Positions 11,531-24,240 of a stretch of 64,000 nt of DNA are shown piece after piece. This DNA is from Bactrocera neohumeralis. Taxonomy: Eukaryota > Arthropoda > Insecta > Diptera > Tephritidae. The notes under the pieces were generated by a model, which saw only the letters and a program-made list of their open reading frames with translations, did not search any database and was not told the origin of the DNA. Both the position numbers and the translations under genes were made by a program. The stretch's first letter is position 1. Every line of letters begins with the position of its first letter. Where the stretch lies: the NCBI RefSeq assembly GCF_024586455.1, contig NC_065921.1, positions 73,427,865 to 73,491,864 on the forward strand, given 5' to 3'.

Positions 11531-12439
11531 TTAGTCACACCAATATAACATTTTTTCAAATGATAGATCTCGAGACTTGAAAAGGTTTTCGAATTTTAAA
11601 GCTATGTACGTAGAAAATTTATTAAAATCTAAAAATTAACTAAATTTTTTGAATAAAAAAATTTACATTTTTTATAATAAATATTTGCCATATTTCGAAG
11701 AAAATAATATTTCAAAGAATTAATACTTGAATTTTGCAAATTTCGCAAAACACGCCAATGCAATGTGAATATATCATATTTTCAACACATCCCAAATGAA
11801 ATCATTAACGAATTTTTATTTTTTAAATAAAACCCACACATTTCTACAAAAAAGCTTCTTATAATCAAGAATCTTAAAAAAATACCAGAAAAAATTTACA
11901 TACTCGTCCTGCTGCAAGGGCATGTGATTCATTACTAAGTGAGCACTCAAAATGCCAAAATGACAAAATCGAAGGCGAATCTTTCACTCGTGATTTCTTA
12001 TAAGCGCTCTTTAATTGTCTTTGCATTAATAAATGTATAAACAAAGCAAATTACGCATTTAAATAATTCTTAAACAAATTCTTGGCTGTATTTTGGAATT
12101 TTTGTAAAAAAGCGAGTGTGGGCGGTTTGAAGTGTCACTTGCAGTTGTTGTAGGCGTTCAATAATAAATTAAGAGAAATTGTAAATCTTTTTGAAATGGC
12201 ACCGTAATAAAACCAAAATACGTGATGAATTACAACGCGCGAAGTGTACGAAAATATTGAAAATAAATTGCGAAGTAGCCAGCCATGCAAGGTATTAATT
12301 AAAAAGAGAATATTCTGCTTGCTACTAGAGGGATTTGCAGTCGATTTTTTGGAGCGTGACAATTGAAGTGAATGTGAGACAAAAATCAATTAAGAAGGAA
12401 AAAGGATTAAGTGAGAACAAATGAGCAATAAAATCTGGA
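11531..12439. other. Non-coding spacer between T-rich and A-rich blocks
   Basis: Less extreme composition. The 84-codon minus frame at 12135-12389 has no recognisable domain. No gene supported. Confidence 0.5.
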
Positions 12440-13750
12440 CTCTTTTTTAAATGTAAATTTTATGTTTAAGAAAAAAAAATATATATGAATATATGATATA
12501 AAATATTTAAAAAATTAAAAAAAATAAATAAATGAAAAAATTAATTAATTAGTAAATAAATATAAATTAAAAATAAAAAAAAGATAAAAAATTTAAATAA
12601 AACTTATAAGCAAGAATAAAAAAATAATTAATCAAAAAATTAATTAAAAAATAATTAATTAAAATTAAAATGAAGCAAAAACAATTGGTTAAAATAACAT
12701 TTCAGCAAGAAAAAAATTAATTAAAAATAAAAAATATGAAAACAAAACACTTAAGTAAAAAAAATATTTTATAAGAAAGGAATAGTTAAAAAAAACATTA
12801 AATTTTAAAAAATTTAAAAAATAAATTATATCCAAACAAAAGTAAAAAAAAATTAAGCAAAATTAAAACAAAAAAATTAAAAAAAAAAATAAAAATGCAC
12901 TAAATGAAAAAAATTACAAATAAATTAAATAAATATAAAACTATTTAACCCAAAAAAGACATAGTTTTACAAACACAAAAAAACCGAAAATTAAAATTAA
13001 AATTAAAATTGAAATTAAATAAAAATAAATAGCAAATGTAAGCAAAAACAAAAAAAAAACATTATATAAAAAAATTGAAACTAAAAAAGTTTAAGCAAGA
13101 GTAAATAAAAAACTGAAAAAAATTTAGAAAATAAAAAAATGGCAGCAAAATTAAAAACCATTGAATAAAAAAATTTATAAAAAATTTAATAAAAATAAAA
13201 ATTAACCAAAATTTAATAAAATTAAAAAAATATAAACCAAAAAAAAAAAAACATTTTATAAAAAATAAAAATTAGTAACAACAATTAAAAAAAAATAAAT
13301 TAAATAAAAAGAATATAAAAAATTAAGTAAATATAAAAAAATATATTTACGTCATCTACATATATACCCAAAAATATCAAATATGAAATGTAATAATAAT
13401 GAAATAAAATAAAAATAATTAAAAAATAAAATAAAAAAAAATAAATTTGTATATAAAAAAAATAAAAAAAATTTGTATATATAAAAAATATGTTTACGGC
13501 AATATAAAATAAAAATAATTTAAAAAAATATAAAAAAATAAAAAATTTAGTATATATAAAAAAATATTTTCATGGCAGCTAGTATATTAGTATATACCCA
13601 AAAATATCAAATATGAAATATAATAAAAACAAAATTAAAAATAAATTAAATTAAATTAAAAAAATTAAGTTTATTTAAAAAAGAAATATTTTTACGGCAG
13701 CTATATATATACCCAAAAATATCAAATATAAAATGTAATTAAAAATCCAA
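12440..13750. repeat. A-rich low-complexity block with three diverged units
   Basis: About 1.3 kb of AAAATAAAAA and AAATTAAAAA words, A in large excess over T. Embedded near its right end are three copies of CCCAAAAATATCAAATATGA at about 13369, 13593 and 13709, the last with AAATATAA at its end. Each is preceded by a TATTT-AC/TGGCAGCTA or TACGTCATCTA box, so this part is a decayed tandem repeat overlaid by A-rich expansion. Confidence 0.85.
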
Positions 13751-15479
13751 ACCACAAATTATACTAGTATACGCCTGCCTATGTAAATATATCATCACGG
13801 AAATGTCATATTTTACTAACACAACACATTAAAACAAACGCTTGATTGACAGCTGTCATTTTGCAACAAACGGAAAGCGAAATTCAGTGAAAAGAAAGCA
13901 TCAAAATATTACCAGCGGCAGCACAGAGTAAAAATTATAATATTTTTCTTAATTTTTTTTTGAAAGAAAGATTAAAAACAATCATTCATAAAACGTTTTT
14001 ACGAAAAAATGTAAATATTAGCAGCGACACAGCTAAGACTAAAAATTTTAATATATTTTTTTTATTTTATTTTTTTTAAGATAAAAAATTATAATATTTT
14101 TTTTTTTTTTTAAGATAAAAAATTATAATATTTTTTCAAATTTTTTGTAAAAAAAGATAAAAACCAAAACTTTTCTAAGAAAAAAAATTAAAAAAAATAC
14201 GGCAGATTTCATACACATTCTATAACATATATTGAAACTGTCAACTGAGGGCATACTCATTTCCTCTGAGCAACTAGTTGCCAACTACTATGTATTTCCA
14301 CCAGCTAATTAAATATTTAAATAACAACAAAGTTGTATATTTGCACAAGCATTGACACACTTACTAGATTGCTCAAATAGAACTCAAAGTTTGATATTTT
14401 GCAAAAAGTGGGAAATTCATAAAAAAGGCGAACTTGTCGCCACAACTTGCGTATTTATTTATATATTAAAATTAATTAAAATTTAGTTTAGTTTGAGCAG
14501 TGCTTTCGCAACGGCTGTATTACTATATGTTTACCCATACATATGTAAATGAATACATAAATATATATGTATATATATACATACATATATGTGTATATAT
14601 ACTTTATATCCACATCAACGCATTTAGTTTTCATATATTTCCATTCATTTCATTTCATTTCACTTTATTTTATTTTATTTTCTGTTCATATTTTGTATGT
14701 ATTTTCGCCCTCTTAATGTTAATTGCAAAATAATAGATAAGTGCGTGTTTTTTGTATAAAGTGTGTCAAGGAGCATGTCGTTCGGCATTCTGTGTTTTGT
14801 CATGCTTACTCAGAGGCCTATGTATTGTTGCCGTTGTTTATCGACAAATGCGTACTTTTAGAAAGTACCGTTTGAAAAGCATACATGATTTGCATGTAGG
14901 CGTACACTTGTCTTTCATTTTTGCAGCTTTTTTTTTCATTGAACAAATTTGTTAGCAATTATGCTCATTTCTTTTTTTTGGCTTAAGCCGACTTTCTAAG
15001 GTTATAGAAAAATTTTGATTCATGATGAAAAGTATGCTGTATAAAATACTTATAGTTGAACCTTTCCATGTAAGGTTTGCAAATAGTTGTATGTATTGGT
15101 GTATGCTTTATACATCACACATATGTATATTTTTCAATATTTTTATGTAGTACCGCATAAACGTATGCTATGCACTCAATATTTACAGTACCTCATAAAT
15201 GTATGCGCTCAAACCAGTTGAAATTTTAGGGGAAAATGAGAAATTCCGATAGCAGCAGCTAATTTATAACATACCTGTAATGAAAGAAAGTGGAAAATAG
15301 CGCGTTAATATTTTTAGATAAATAAAAATGAAAAAATATTCATCTATTTCGAACAGGGTAGACCATTTTTGAAAGCAAAAAAATCATATTAGCATAAAAT
15401 ACATAGAAAACGCAAGATAAAATAACCAAAAAGCAAGGAAAAATAATAATTTACGGTCAAACTGTGGTCGATAAAAAGA
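13751..15479. other. AT-rich non-coding DNA
   Basis: No supported gene. A local duplication of TAAGATAAAAAATTATAATA occurs at about 14078 and 14112. A CATATATGTA microsatellite lies at 14530-14600. The frames at 14500-14733 and 14752-14955 are hydrophobic translations of T-rich DNA. Confidence 0.55.
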
Positions 15480-16760
15480 AGGGAATTTTTAAGGGTTAAA
15501 AACAACATTACGGGTTTCAAAAAATCGATTTTTTATTTTTTTACAACTCTAAAATATCGTCCTAAATTTTCAAGTTGATCGGAGTAATAGCTTCGGAGAT
15601 ACCTTGCCTTGAGAACTTGTGCGCTCGAGGCTAACTAGGCTAATTACGCCGTCTTTAAACGCGTTTTACTCGAAACAGAGTTTTAGTAGTCGCTTCGCAA
15701 GATTTCTCTAGACCTACTCAACTGAACTTCATGAAATTAAATACCCGTTTTTGCGATACAATTCTTAAAGCCTTGGAAGAAGTATATTATACTATTACAA
15801 TTATTAAAAAAAAATGTCGCGAAATTTACACTGTATTTTTAATTTTTTTTTTTGTAAAAATGTCTGCCAAAAATCCAATTTTCAGTTTTTTTCTTCGTCC
15901 AAGTTCTAAGTTAAGGTTTTAACTAAAACATGTATTTTTTTAAGTTTAAATATTTTTTTTAAATATAAAATTAAATTTTTTTCCAAAAATTTCAGTATTT
16001 CTTTGCTAATAGCGTATGTTTGTAACAATAAAAAATTCTAATAAAATATTTAATTTTTTATATGAGAAAAAAATTGTTTGTAGAGAAACGACTGTTTTTT
16101 ACCCAAGGAAACCCATGCAAGCCCTTAACTCGATTGCCATCAAAACTGCGAGTCTTCTAGAAAAAAATTATATGGCAAAGTTATAGACAAAGTTGTAGGT
16201 AATGCAAAGACATACAACTTCTATATTGACAACTTTTTCACATAACCTCAAAATTTTTGTGAAAAATACAAATAATCAAGTTTTTGTTTATTTTTATCTT
16301 GTACAAAGAATCCTTTTCTTGAGGCATTTAGTGGGGCTCATCTCAATATTTTATAAGCTACAGCTTTCTACAGTGTAGCCTCTCATTTCAATCAGCTCCA
16401 TCAACTTAGTCATCTTCAAAGACGTTTTCTATTAAAATTGGAGGCAAAAGAGCCGACTCTAATAAAATTTTTTTTGCAGGTTCTATATATAGTTCTCCAT
16501 ACAATGACCAACCTGTTTCTGTTCTGAACAAAAAAAATCAAATTTTTGGGTTTTTTTTAAAAATGTCACTATTTTGTCATCTTTTAATTATGTTTTCAAC
16601 CGTCGGTCATTGTTGAGGCCACTGACTCCGAATTTTGGAAGTAAATTTTAATGATTTCGACTCGTTGTTGGATCGTATATCTTAAATATGGCGTTGTTTG
16701 CCATTAATATCGGTCTACTTTGTAGTGCCCTATTGAAAAACCCTATACTTAGAAAAGTCA
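15480..16760. other. Probable relic of an unclassified interspersed repeat
   Basis: This part is more complex than its flanks. It starts near TTTCAAAAAATCGATTTTTT (about 15517) and continues with non-simple sequence, including ACTCGATTGCCATCAAAACT at about 16128. A similar TTCAAAAAATCGA box opens a stretch at 46.15 kb. I recognise no coding domain. The repeat status is a suspicion based on the shared box and the texture of the sequence. Confidence 0.3.
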
Positions 16761-18355
16761 AATTCGTTTTAATGCCAACTGTGAACTCACTTTATTTTTA
16801 AAAATTACTCGTTTGCCATATTGCGTCACGAAACTGTATGAAATAATTTATCAGCGTGTTTGCTCTAAGCACGTACGCCAAAGTAAGTTCAAAATCATGA
16901 TTTTTTTTTTTAGGATTTGGTCTTTTGAACTCTGAAGCGTTTAATTAAGCGTAAAAACAACTCGAAAGAAGCAATAAAAGCAGGCAGGTGCAAAGCGTCT
17001 TATTAAAGTAACGCCAGCTTAGGTGTAAAGTGTGATTTTTTAAATGCTAACTTCACTCTAGAAATCTCAAAAGTCATTTATTTTCATTTAATGGAGGAAC
17101 TTAGTGCGTTAGACAGTTAGGAGTCCTTTTAGAGCGCATTCAATCTTTTTCATATTTTTTCAAGTAGTTGTTAACGAGATATGAATTTGATCATAAGAAA
17201 AAAATAAAACTGTAAGACGAAGGTCTTTCCCGTTACAATTAAGAGCTCTTATTCGATGAGATTCTCTTAGAGAAATCTATAAGCTCAAACTTGATGAGAC
17301 TTTTTAGAAGTGTTTATGAACGGATTTTTCAGAGTACCTAGCGAGAACAAATAATTGTTTTTGTTTCCTATCCTAAAGTATATCTATTTACACATATTTT
17401 AAGAATGTACAGTAAAACACTTAAAAAAAACAATAAAATACTTAAAGAAAAACAACATAAAATATTAAAAAAAAAAATAAAATATTTAAAAAAAATATAT
17501 ATATATTTAAAAAAAATAATTTTCGATTTACATGCAAACTTCGACGACATCTAACAAAGGTCTGCCACTGCTGCAGTGATTCCAGCCTTCTCCTTAAAAG
17601 AAACCCAAAAAAAATACTTTCTAGAATATATTGTCTCATTTAGAATACACTAAATGTAAACATTACGCTTAATTAGTAACCGACTAGTACTTATCAACAG
17701 TGTCTGCAAGATTTTTATTAAATACATAAGTTAGTTTTATACCAAAAAATCTGCCTACAGCAGCCTTTCAATCAGTCTCTTGCCAAATTTTCTCTTCCTC
17801 AGCTCTGCATGTAAGCTGTTTTATACTTTTCTGTATATAATATACAGTTTAACAGATAGTTGTGCGCACATAAACTGCCACAAGCAAACCAAAAGCTCTA
17901 ACCATGCATTTAAACAATGATAGTTAACTAACCAGCCATTAGAGCAGACATTTACTACCGCATTGTTGAGGCGATATGCTGTTTTAAGCCGCCAACAAGA
18001 AACAAAATGGCCTTGAATTTTTAATCGAGTTTCGTTTGGTAGCAACACAACCTGAGCAAAAATAAAAAAAAAAATTGAAAACGAAGTTGAAGTAGAAGTA
18101 GAAGACACCGTCAGTGATTCTATTACCCGCCGTGTTGCTCATGTAGCGCTTACTTCCTTAATATACAGCATGGAGCTCTGCACTACTTTTCGGCCTGCTG
18201 CTACGTTTTACCCACTATAATTGTAGCACAAACGACAAGATGTTGGCTCAAAGCTTAGCAGCCGCTTCTTTGCACAGCGCTTAGAGTTTGCTTGCTTGCG
18301 TCTTATTACTTTACAATCGGCTACTACGCGTCTTCGATGGTTGTTGCTGCCACTG
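16761..18355. other. Non-coding DNA; last 250 bp less AT-rich
   Basis: No supported gene. Around 17400-17530 the sequence is A-rich low complexity. From about 18110 to 18350 the GC content rises and the sequence is non-repetitive, but I see no frame or splice structure I would defend. Confidence 0.5.
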
Positions 18356-18746
18356 GTTTTATACCATGAACAGTGGTAAGTAGGTAAGAAAACTTTTTAT
18401 TTGACAAGATATTTTCACGAAATTTGGTAGGGATTATTTTCCAAGGCAACGTAATAATATCCGAAGAACTTTTTCAGATTGGAACACTGTAGCATATAGC
18501 TGCCGTACAAACTGAACGTTCAAGAATGAGTTCTTGTATGGAAAACTCTTTTACTTGACCAGATATCTTCATGAAATTTCGCAGGGTTTATTTTCCAAGG
18601 CAACACTAGAATATCTGAAGAAATTTTTCAGATCGAACCACTATAGCATATAGCTGCCATACAAACTGAACGTTCAAAATTAAGTTCTTGTATGGAAACT
18701 TTTGTATTTGTAAAGGGTATTGCAGCGATTTTTCTTGTTAATTTTT
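18356..18746 (-). mobile_element. 154-bp repeat element, copy 2 (two units, both ends recognisable)
   Basis: Two tandem units with the ACTGT/ACTAT landmark at 18486 and 18640 (154 bp). On the minus strand the presumed 5' end is seen as AACAAGAAAAATCGCTGCAATACCC at about 18746-18722 in decayed form, and the presumed 3' end as GTTCATGGTATAAAA at about 18358, comparable with the CTGTTCAGGGTATAAAA type ends of the family. This is therefore a short, two-unit version of the element. Confidence 0.75.
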
Positions 18747-19699
18747 TTTTTGTGTTTTTTTTTTTTTGTATAGCTTCTTACCACCACCAAGCGCTGCATA
18801 GCTATTTTGCCTCGACATCCCCCATTGTTTTTCTTGTTGTTTTTATTTTTATTTTTTGCTTTTGTTACTGACTCTGTTGACTTTGCAGCTTTAACTTTTA
18901 TTATACACCCTAAGTCTGTGCTTTATTATACGTTTCTTCTCTCTTTTTTATGCTTTTGTTGTTGTAATATTGTTTTCTTTAGTGGTAACTATTATTCGGT
19001 CGGTCGGTCTGTCAGTTTTTGTTTAGCTGCTTACGCTTGCCTGCCTGCCTTGTCATGCTCTTGATCTTGGCCAAGCATCTGCAGCACATATCGCTTGGCT
19101 TGGTTTGTCTTGGCTCGGCTTGGTTTCAGCTGTGGTTGTGTCTATTTCTTCTTGCTTATTTCTTGATTTCTTTTTTTTTTGCTCGTCATGCTTAGATGAG
19201 CTTGCAATTTTCTGCGCCTGTAGCCTGCTGTGCCATGTAGTACGTGTTTTCGCTTTTTATTTATTGTGTTCGACCATTTTCAGCAGATTTCTTCGTGCTT
19301 GCTGGTTTTACTATACGGTTTTATGTGGCCCAGCTTGCATAACTAATGTGCGCTGGTGATTTTTTGCAATGCTTTCACTAACCTTTATTGCGTTCTTTTA
19401 GTTTTTGATTTTATTTGTGATTTCCAGGGATGCTGTTGTTGTGTTGTTGGTGCTGCAATTTGTTTGAATTTTTCCTTAACGTCAACTGGGAGCTTAGAAC
19501 TTTGTATGGGTTGATGCCAGTGCGCTGGTTTTGATTTATAACTACTCGTTGACAATATTTTATTTATTTATTTGCGGCATTAAGCTCATAAGTAGGCCTT
19601 CTCAATATAAATAAGACCCTAACACTAAGCTTTTTTGAAAGAACATTAGAGCGAAAACAACTGTGGGTCCAATAGTGGCCGCTGCTTTCGAGATATTTG
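18747..19699. other. T-rich, moderately complex non-coding DNA
   Basis: Contains short simple repeats GGTCGGTCGGTCTGTC at about 18998 and GGCTTGG/TTGGCT variants at about 19092-19128. The plus-strand frames at 18807-19064 and 19105-19359 are cysteine/phenylalanine-rich translations of T-rich DNA without a domain. No gene supported. Confidence 0.5.
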
Positions 19700-19860
19700 T
19701 CTCGTCGACTTTCTTTTTATAAACCAAGGCGTCTTCCAATCCTCGAAACAGTCGGAATAGTATTTTTCCGGTATAGTCTTCAAGATTTTTTTTCGGTTCA
19801 CATTCACTTTTTGAGTTTGTTGTATAACCAGAAGTGGTACGGTGCCATATCAGGCAAATG
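19700..19860 (-). pseudogene. Mariner-type transposase scrap
   Basis: On the minus strand, about 19853-19828 reads PDMAPYHFW, matching the S-P-D-x-A-P-x-D-F block of mariner transposases but with histidine where the third catalytic aspartate should be. In another frame, about 19794-19730 reads TIPEKYYSDCFEDWK, matching the carboxy-terminal P-x-x-x-x-x-x-C-F-x-D-W block. Stops and at least one frameshift lie between. The nucleotide stretch TACGGTGCCATATCAGG is shared with the mariner at 8.9-9.8 kb, so the two are related, although the downstream part differs. No terminal repeats found. Confidence 0.6.
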
Positions 19861-20589
19861 AAATTCTTGCCTATAAACTAGTATACCTCTTTGAGAGAAG
19901 AGACACATAAAAATATTTTTCAAAAACCCTTTTGCGTGAAAAATATATATAAAGTTCAACATTCGAAAAAAAAATCTTTACTTTTTTACAAAAAATCATA
20001 ACAGCTTAGAAATAAAACTATTTTTATACCAAAAACGTATATTTTTACCACATCTCAGTAATATAAAAAAGTTCTCTTCTCCATAGCAATTTTAAGCCAC
20101 TCAAACGTTCAGTACTTCCTTTAAGCTAGTGCTACGTAAATACTCAGCCAAGCCTGTTTGAGAATTTTTATTTATTTTTCATAAAAATTTTTCGTACATT
20201 ACGCAGCAGAAATCGTGCCGTAAAGTATTGGATATAAAGTGGTAAAACATTTATAAGTTTTCGGCAAGCAGAGCATGTGGTTTGTCGTGCAAAAATTGTG
20301 CTACGCATGTGCGCCTACATTAAATTGACTGAAATACTTGTGGCTAATTCAATTGCTGCGCCCCAACTGTTGAGTACAATATGGTAACATTTGTGTGAAC
20401 TAATTTGCAAAGTCATGGTGGCATGTCATTAAACATTTCATGGTAGCGAAGTTTTAGAATTCAAAGGCGGAAGTCAAAAAGTAGTAGAGAATATGAATAT
20501 GTATGAGTAGTGAAAAAATAATGAAAACTAAATATTTTAACAGCTTTGTATATTTTCAAAATTGGTTTAGTAGTTACAAGCAGAGTTGC
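19861..20589. other. No identifiable feature
   Basis: AT-rich non-coding sequence without a coding or repeat signal I can name. Confidence 0.5.
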
Positions 20590-22150
20590 GAATTCTTTAA
20601 TCAACAAATTTTGGATTCAGAATTGAAAATTAGACCTAAAACCGGAAATAAAATTTAAGGAATTTATTTTATAATTCTAAAATCGAAATTAAAAATTCGG
20701 AAATTTAAATCTTAATCTCAAAATCAGAATAAAAAATTTATAAAATATCTTTTAGCTGAAAATTTTTTTTACAAATAAAAATAAAAATTCGGAAAATTAA
20801 TTTTAACCTCAAAATAAAAATAAAAAATTTATAAAATATTTTTTAACTCAAAACTTTAGTTTGCAAACTAAATTTCTAAATCCAAAATCTAAATAAAAAA
20901 CTGATAAAATATAAGTAAAAATGTGATTAAAAAATAAAAAAAATATTTTCCATATCAAAAGCTGGCATGAAATGGCATAAAAAGGAAAGATTTACATATT
21001 TCTAACTGAAAAACTATAACTTAGAGTAATTAAATGTAAATTATACAAAAATGCTAAAATACGTTGATATTTTATTAAAACTAAGCTTTCCAGTACAAAA
21101 AATAACCAAAATGTTAAAACAGCAAAAGTGCAAGCGCGAAATAATTAAAAGTTCAAAAAACACGATTTTTTTAAATTTTTAATAATAAACCTGGAATTAC
21201 TTTTTTTCAATGCGTTATTTAGGATTTAAAATTTATTTTTTAATTTTAATGCTATTTTTGTGTTTTAGAAAATAATTTTTTTTTATTTTTTTAGTACAAT
21301 ATTTTGGATTAGAAAGTTTAAAACTCTTCTTAAATTATGCTATTTGGAATTATAAATTAACAAAAATAAAATTATTTACCTCTTTCTTCCGTTATTCCGG
21401 AATTTTCATCTTTATTTTTAATACAATTTTTAAGATTTAAAAAAATATATATCTTGAATTAGAATTTTTGGGTTTAATTTTGTTTAATTGTGTAAGATTT
21501 TCATGAGTTTTTCCAGTAATTGGTATTAAAAATTTTAAAATTAGTTTTGATTAAGATTTTTTGAATTATAAAGTAAAAAATAATAATTTTATTCAGGTAC
21601 TTAGGAATAAAAAATTCATTTTTTAATTATAATCTGATTTTTATAATTTAAAAACAATTATTTTTAATTTTTCAATTTAGTTTTATAAGGTTAGATTTAA
21701 AATTTCTAATTAATTTAATTAATTAATTTTTTAAACTTATTTTTAATTATGATTTTTCAAATAGTAAATTAAAAAAAAAAATTAATTTAAATGTTAATTC
21801 CGTTATTTAGTACAAAATTTTTCATTTTTATTTCTAATACGACTTCTTGTATTTAAAAATGAAAAAATTTAAAAATTTTTATATATATTTTTTTCGGTAT
21901 TTGGAAAATAATTTAAAATTCAAAAAACGCATTTTTTTAATTTTTAATAATACACTTGAAATAAAATGTATTTTTTAACCAATATTTAGGATTTAAAGGT
22001 GCATTTTTTGTTTTTATTCGAATTTTCGAGTTATAAAAAATATTAAAATATTTGGAATTTTAAATATGAAATTATTTTTAATTAAAATTTTCGGGATTAT
22101 AAAATAAAAAATAATTTTAAAATTTAATTAAAAAACTATTTTAATATAGT
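20590..22150. repeat. AT-rich field with decayed tandem repeats
   Basis: At 20590-20920 three diverged units of about 105-125 bp share AAAATTCGGAAA, TTAA-CTCAAAAT and AAAAAATTTATAAAATAT boxes. The rest, to 22150, is built of TTTAGGATTTAAAATT, TTTTAATT and TTGGAATT words at irregular spacing, which looks like an older, more scrambled version of the same kind of repeat. Confidence 0.65.
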
Positions 22151-23159
22151 TTTTTATAATGCGTTACTTGCAATCCTGATCCCAAGTATAGCTATACTAC
22201 ACTTTATTTCATATATATTACACCTAATTCAAATAACATGCTACATTGCTCACTAAAACCACTTACAACTCAAAAACTGACCTTTTTCTCACTTTATGGC
22301 AAACAAATTTCGCTTCCCTTTCATTTTTGCTACAATTTCTACTAAATATACAGAGATTATCGCGCAAACTACCGTTATTTGTCATATAACACTTAATAGT
22401 ACCTTGGCTGCGACCACCAACATCTTACCGCTATTTAAGTATTAGCAAGCAGCTTCGGTTGACTTTGTGTCACCCGATATTCGCACTTCCTGAACAACTG
22501 TAAAATCGTCTTCCTCTACATTGCACACAAAAACAATGAAGCCAGCGCACAATTTGTAAGAATATTCTGCGCTAGATACATAGGTACATATGTACGTACA
22601 TACGTGTCTATAAGACGCTACAACTCGCTAGTTAAATCGCCAGCTCAAACTAGTCGCCCAACTTTGCTATGCTGCTTGTTATGTAATTCAACACCAAAGC
22701 AAATAAAAAAAATAACAAAAAACAAAAAATGTTTTAAACATGTAAAACAAAGCAAAAATTGCTAAGATGTAGCATGCTAGACTATATTTTCTAGTGCTTA
22801 AATACTTGCATACGCTTATTCATATGCATTTATGTAACATCGTATTAAGTGCATGCCACAAGAGTTTGCAACCCGAGGCCGAGAACTTCAAGTTTCCACT
22901 GTTGCGTTTGTTAGCTGTCTCTTCCTTGTTTTTTTTTTTTATTGTATTCTCCAAAGGCCGTAAGTCGACATTTTTACTTATAACGTGTAGAAAATATCTT
23001 GTAGGGGTTTTGCTTACTTCGGGTTTATTTTTTTTTTTTTTTGTGAACTATTTATAGCGTTGTCCTCATGTGTGGTGTAGCATGAAGCTTCCTGATATTG
23101 ACATTCAATCATATAATTATATGCCAGAGAGCACAAAATCGTCTGTCTGGCAGTATATA
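22151..23159. other. Non-coding DNA, locally less AT-rich
   Basis: No supported gene. A TACATATGTACGTACATACG simple-sequence patch lies at about 22582. The 87-codon frame at 22794-23057 has translated T tracts and no domain. Confidence 0.5.
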
Positions 23160-24240
23160 TGATAACTAGATATCATTCTGAAATTTTGCAAAGTCTTTTC
23201 TCTTCAAGAAACTTTTCATTTTGTAGGATCGCCGATATTGAATCACTATAGCATATAGCTGTCATACAAACTGCAGAAAGAAACTCAAGTTCATGTATGG
23301 AAAAGTTTTTTATTTGACAAGATATCTTCACGAAATTCGGCAAAGAATATTATCTAAGGCAAACCTATAACCTCTAAATAAATTTTTCAGATCGGGCTAC
23401 TATAACATATAGCTGTCATACAAACTGGCCGACCAAAATTAAGTTCTTGCATAGACAAACTTTTCATTTGACAAGATATCTTCACCAAATTTGGCAGAGA
23501 ATATTATATAAGATAGCACTATAATCTCTTAATAAATTTTTCAGATCGGGCTACTATAACATATAGCTGTCATACAAACTGACCGACCGAAATTAAGTTC
23601 TTGCATAGACAACCTTTTCATTTGACAAGATATCTTCACCAAATTTGGCAAGGAATATTATCTAAAGCAAACCTACAACATCCGTATAAATTTTTCAGAT
23701 CGAACCACTATAACATATTGCTGCCATACAAACTGATCGATAAAAATCATTTCGTGTATAGAAAAGTTTTTTATTTGATAAGATATTTTCACCAACTTTG
23801 GCATAGAATATTGCTTAAAGCAAACCTACAATATGTGTATAAATTTATCATATCGGGCTACTATAGCATATAGCTGCCATAGAAACTGGCCGTTCGAAAT
23901 CAAGTCTTTGTAGGGAAAACTTTTGCATTTGACAAAATATCTTCACGAAATTTGGTAAAGATAAATTTCCAAAGCAACGCCATAATATTTGAAGAAATTT
24001 TTCAGAACGGGCTACTATAGCATATAGCTGTTATACAAACTGATTTATCAAAATCAAGTTGTTGTATGGAAAACTTTTTTATTTGATAAGATATCTTCAC
24101 CAAATTTGGCACAAAATATTATCAAAGGCAAACCTATAAACTTCAAATAAATTTCTCAGATCGGACCACTATAGCATATAGCGGCCATACAAACTAACTG
24201 AACAAAGGTATGTTCTTGTATAGCAACTTTTTTATTTGTG
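23160..24240 (-). mobile_element. 154-bp repeat element, copy 3 (seven tandem units)
   Basis: Seven units with the ACTAT landmark at 23245, 23399, 23553, 23707, 23860, 24013 and 24168, spacings 153-155. Units share CATATAGCTGTCATACAAACTG, a variable CGAYC or CGTTC box, AAGTTCTTG, CTTTTTTATTTGACAAGATA, TCTTCACSAAATTTGGCA and AATATTAT. Adjacent units resemble one another (several have CTACTATAACATATAGC), pointing to local amplification. No clear element ends. Confidence 0.9.

Noticed and set aside
23601..23873. 90-codon frame with two similar halves
   Set aside because: Reads two adjacent 154-bp repeat units.
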